Positions 61,601 through 64,000 of a stretch of DNA of 64,000 nt are shown here, piece by piece. Both the position numbers and the translations under genes were made by a program. Location of the stretch: positions 248,001-312,000 of the forward strand of contig NZ_CP017448.1 of the NCBI RefSeq assembly GCF_001753165.1. The letters are read 5' to 3'. Under the pieces are notes generated by a model, which had not been told where the DNA came from, made no database searches, and saw only the letters and a program-made list of their open reading frames with translations. The stretch comes from Acidihalobacter aeolianus (GTDB taxonomy: Bacteria > Pseudomonadota > Gammaproteobacteria > DSM-5130 > Acidihalobacteraceae). Every line of letters starts with the position of its first letter. The stretch's first letter is position 1.

Positions 61601-61610
61601 CGTATAGCGA
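61601..61610 (-). promoter_or_regulatory. Island motif copy 4 (TCGCTATACG, minus strand)
   Basis: Exact copy read on the minus strand, ending 28 bases before the integrase start codon. The same placement before the AlpA-like gene and the gene at 53716 suggests common control of the island. Confidence 0.6.
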
Positions 61611-61721
61611 CAAAAGTGGCGATTTCAGGACGCGGTCTGCTTCGGATGCCCCTGTCAATTGACGCAAAATTGGGGCAATGGCCCGAAGCCGGGCGTGCGA
61701 ATGACGCTAAGTCATTGATTT

Positions 61722-61800
<79 letters not shown>

Positions 61801-61846
61801 GGGGTGTGAAAGGATACTGTGTCACCACGGTTCCGTCCATCGCAGA

Positions 61847-62485
61847 TTAGGCGAGACCTGGGAGCAAGCCGCGGATACCTAGAGCCATGAATTGCACTGC
61901 GATGGCGGCGAGCAAGAGCCCGAGTACGCGAGTAGCGATACGAATGCCTGTCTCGCCTAGGCGAACGGACAGCGGTACCGCCATGCGCAAGGTTACATAG
62001 ACCACGCCTGCTACGATCAAGATACTTAGTAATAGTGCGATGTAACCGAACCAGCCGACAGCATTTTGTGCGGTGATTATCACGGTGGAAATGCTGCCGG
62101 GACCTGCCAGTAAAGGGATGGCCAGCGGCACTACGGCGACCTCATCCTTGGCTACGCCCTCCTGGGTTTCCTCCGGAGTGTTGCGCGCGCGGTTCGGGCT
62201 GCCCTGGAGCATATGTATAGCCATCAACAGGATCAGTAGCCCGCCGCCGACTCGGAAGGCATCGAGGTCGATGCCGAAGAAACGCAAGATGGCCTGGCCG
62301 GCAAACGCGGAGGCGAGCAGGGTGATGCCGACCGCGATCGCCGTAGTGCGCGAAGTCCGTACACGGTCTGAAGCGGTCTGGTCGCTGGTGACGGCGACGA
62401 AGATAGGTACGGCACCGATCGGGTTCACAATGGCCAGCAGTGCGACGAGTGCACGCAAGGAATCGGTCAGCGGGTAGGCAGACAT
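61847..62485 (-). CDS. MarC family membrane protein
   Basis: A 212-residue protein with six hydrophobic helices, of the MarC/YchE/YhgN family (UPF0056). Family-typical segments are LLAIVNPIGAVPIFVAVT (16-33) and LAIPLLAGPGSISTVI (121-136). The N-P-x-G and A-G-P-G motifs in the two halves are the hallmark of this group, which is distantly related to amino acid exporters. The earlier link to multiple antibiotic resistance has not held up, so no function is assigned. It is divergent from the porin gene. Confidence 0.9.
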   Translation of the reverse strand: MSAYPLTDSLRALVALLAIVNPIGAVPIFVAVTSDQTASDRVRTSRTTAIAVGITLLASAFAGQAILRFFGIDLDAFRVGGGLLILLMAIHMLQGSPNRARNTPEETQEGVAKDEVAVVPLAIPLLAGPGSISTVIITAQNAVGWFGYIALLLSILIVAGVVYVTLRMAVPLSVRLGETGIRIATRVLGLLLAAIAVQFMALGIRGLLPGLA

Positions 62486-62720
62486 GCGGCGTTAGTCCTT
62501 GCGGGTCATTTGCCGATGGCACATTACGCCCACGAGTACGGCTTGGCAAACCACTTGAGTGACGTTAAAACGATACACTGTATGAGCTTCGTCTCTTACG
62601 AACGCACCACGATAAGACGGATTTTGGCGCAGATAAGGCGCAAGGCGGTTGCGTCCGCTCTGCTGTGAGGCACAGAATTGCCTTGCAGGCCTAACGATTT
62701 GGTGCAAGAAGCGCTGCTTA

Positions 62721-62737
62721 TGCACTATCTTGGTGCG
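62721..62737 (+). promoter_or_regulatory. NtrC-type enhancer site
   Basis: TGCACTATCTTGGTGCG matches the NtrC consensus TGCACYANNNTGGTGCA at every defined position except the last. A half-site TTGGTGCA lies about 23 bases further upstream. The centre is about 100 bases before the predicted transcription start, the usual enhancer distance. Confidence 0.7.
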
Positions 62738-62801
62738 AACTACGAAAAGATCAGGGCCGTGGCGTGGCTGCAACCGCTTGAATTGTCTGCTTTGTGCGAC
62801 A

Positions 62802-62817
62802 TGGCACAAATTGTGCT
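62802..62817 (+). promoter_or_regulatory. Sigma-54 promoter of the porin gene
   Basis: TGGCACAAATTGTGCT fits TGGCACR-N4-TTGCW with one mismatch, with the essential GG (62803-62804) and GC (62815-62816) at correct spacing. Transcription would begin near 62828, leaving a leader of about 90 bases. Confidence 0.75.
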
Positions 62818-62919
62818 CGTTGTCGGCCATGCGCCCTGCGCGCATTACTTGGCTGCGAATGGCTCCAACTTGCGTTTTTTGTCAACTGTTCAGCAACTTG
62901 CTAGGGGGAATCCTACGTG

Positions 62920-64000
62920 ATGAATGTGAAGAATGTGTTTAAACCGAAGGTCGCCGCTTTGGCTGCCGCCATGGGCCTGGCTTTCGCCGGCACGGCTGCG
63001 CATGCCGCTCCGACCGCCAGCCTGTTCGGTGCGATTGGTATTGTTGGTGCGTACGACAGCCCCTATACGCAGGGTGGTCAGAATTCGTGGTACGTATCCA
63101 ACGACGCCTCACGCCTCGGCGTTAAGGGTAACCTCGGTACTTACGACGGCACGACCTACATCTACAACTACACTTCGAATATCGACCCGGTGAATGAGAG
63201 CGGCGGGTTAAGCACCTACATCGGGTATCTGGGTGCCAAGGGTGCTTGGGGTACCTTCAAGTTCGGTCGCCCGCTCAATCCGTTCTACAACGCCATCGGC
63301 GCCACGTTCAACCCGTTCTGGTGGTTCTTCACGGACAACACCGGTACCCGTGGCACGGATAACTCGATCATCTACACGACTCCGACGATGAGTGGATTCC
63401 AGGCATCGATCGGCATTGAGCACATCGGCAAGGGTAGCAGTAGTGGCGACAAGAGCACGGCTGATACCACCCTCGCTGCCACCTACGCCACCGGACCTTT
63501 CAGTTTTGCTGCAGCGTTTGCCAGCTACTCGAAGTATGCCGACGGCTCGACTGCATATAGTTCGGCCGCCGACTACAACGTGTACGGAACAGGCGCTAGC
63601 AATACTTACTCCGGTGAAGTGCTGAAGAGTAAGGCGGCGGTTAGCGGTACCTACAGCCAGGGGCCGTTCTCGGTGTCGCTCGGCTTCTTCTCGTACAAGC
63701 CCTACAACAGCGGTACTCAGAACGAGAAGGACATCACCTCCGTCAACATCCTGGGAAGCTACAACTTCATGCCGAAGTGGACGGTCATGGCAGACTTCTC
63801 GACGACGAGTCAGAGCAGTTCCAGCTATGGCATCGCTCACAAGGGTTCGTTCACGACTCTGAGCCTTGCCTACACCCCAGTCGATCCGGTCGGTCTGTTC
63901 GTCGAGTATCAGTACGCCGACAAGAAGGCCGTTCAGTCGCAGCTTGATGGTATCTACTACGGTAATGCCACCAAGGCTTTCGGCGAGTTGGCGATTGGCG
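62920..64000 (+). CDS. Gram-negative porin, partial at window end
   Basis: Outer-membrane trimeric-type porin, 360 residues visible and open at the right edge. Signal peptide about 1-30 (AFAGTAAHAAP), first strand ASLFGAIGIVGAYDS, then DASRLGVKGN and LSTYIGYLGAKGAWGTFKFGRPLNPFYN, which match the Gram-negative porin family common in beta- and gammaproteobacteria. The aromatic girdle pattern continues to the end of the window. The ATG at 62920 follows AGGGGGAA; a GTG at 62917 directly before it is in frame. The predicted NtrC/sigma-54 control suggests uptake of a nitrogen-containing solute. Confidence 0.9.
   Translation, partial: MNVKNVFKPKVAALAAAMGLAFAGTAAHAAPTASLFGAIGIVGAYDSPYTQGGQNSWYVSNDASRLGVKGNLGTYDGTTYIYNYTSNIDPVNESGGLSTYIGYLGAKGAWGTFKFGRPLNPFYNAIGATFNPFWWFFTDNTGTRGTDNSIIYTTPTMSGFQASIGIEHIGKGSSSGDKSTADTTLAATYATGPFSFAAAFASYSKYADGSTAYSSAADYNVYGTGASNTYSGEVLKSKAAVSGTYSQGPFSVSLGFFSYKPYNSGTQNEKDITSVNILGSYNFMPKWTVMADFSTTSQSSSSYGIAHKGSFTTLSLAYTPVDPVGLFVEYQYADKKAVQSQLDGIYYGNATKAFGELAIG

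Larger units (their letters stand above)
62486..62919. other. Divergent regulatory region of marC-like and porin genes
   Basis: About 430 bases. Several short overlapping ORFs have no ribosome sites or family resemblance. The region contains an NtrC-type site and a sigma-54 promoter (separate entries) directed at the porin gene, and CTAGGGGGAA before the porin start as its ribosome site. Confidence 0.65.

Noticed and set aside
62649-62942. ORFs of 80-97 codons in front of the porin gene
   Set aside because: They overlap the NtrC site, the sigma-54 promoter and the porin start, and have no family resemblance.

Overview
The window looks like chromosomal DNA of a GC-rich gammaproteobacterium. 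The gene order glyS-gmhB-plsC at the left edge is typical of that class. A bacterial-type phosphoribulokinase (11322-12212) points to CO2 fixation by the Calvin cycle. The sulfite-exporter pair, cupredoxin/cytochrome b561 operon and several iron-uptake functions suggest a chemolithoautotroph, perhaps an Ectothiorhodospiraceae/Acidihalobacter-like iron or sulfur oxidiser. That last assignment is inference; no rRNA is present to test it.

1-16.9 kb is mostly housekeeping: glyS end, gmhB, plsC, a sulfur-compound exporter pair, tcdA, a TatD nuclease, a chemoreceptor with a clear FliA-type promoter, an aldo/keto reductase, a FIST sensor protein, phosphoribulokinase, NhaD, and a globin-GGDEF-EAL-CZB signalling protein.

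16.9-34.4 kb is a metal/outer-membrane uptake region. It has three TonB-dependent receptors interleaved with three OmpR-type regulators whose receiver domains lack the phosphoacceptor Asp. A ferric-type ABC transporter follows, coupled to an FTR1-like permease and a 55-residue membrane protein. Convergent to these is a porin/cupredoxin/cytochrome b561 operon.

34.7-51.9 kb mixes core genes (branched-chain amino acid type binding protein, acetyltransferase, deaminase, hydrolase, SppA, diguanylate cyclase, gamma-glutamyltransferase) with accessory DNA: an Mrr-like nuclease, a non-coding repeat-like block, a complete IS630 element, a frameshifted radC and a TumE/TumA-type toxin-antitoxin pair.

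51.96-61.77 kb is a clearly bounded 9.8-kb integrative island. A tyrosine integrase lies beside an intact tRNA-Arg(CCG), and the 47-bp 3' part of that tRNA is repeated at the far end. The island carries an AlpA-like regulator, a KfrA-like protein, a Hachiman defence system (HamA-HamB) with an IS5-family element inserted exactly between its two genes, and about 1.1 kb of non-coding DNA. That non-coding DNA reads, on the minus strand, like a very large structured RNA: GNRA-capped hairpins, four hairpins with the same GUGGUR loop, and two hairpins with complementary CACCA loops. A 10-bp motif, TCGCTATACG, precedes four of the island genes.

61.8-64 kb returns to the chromosome: a MarC-family protein and the start of a porin gene with a convincing sigma-54 promoter and an upstream NtrC-type site.
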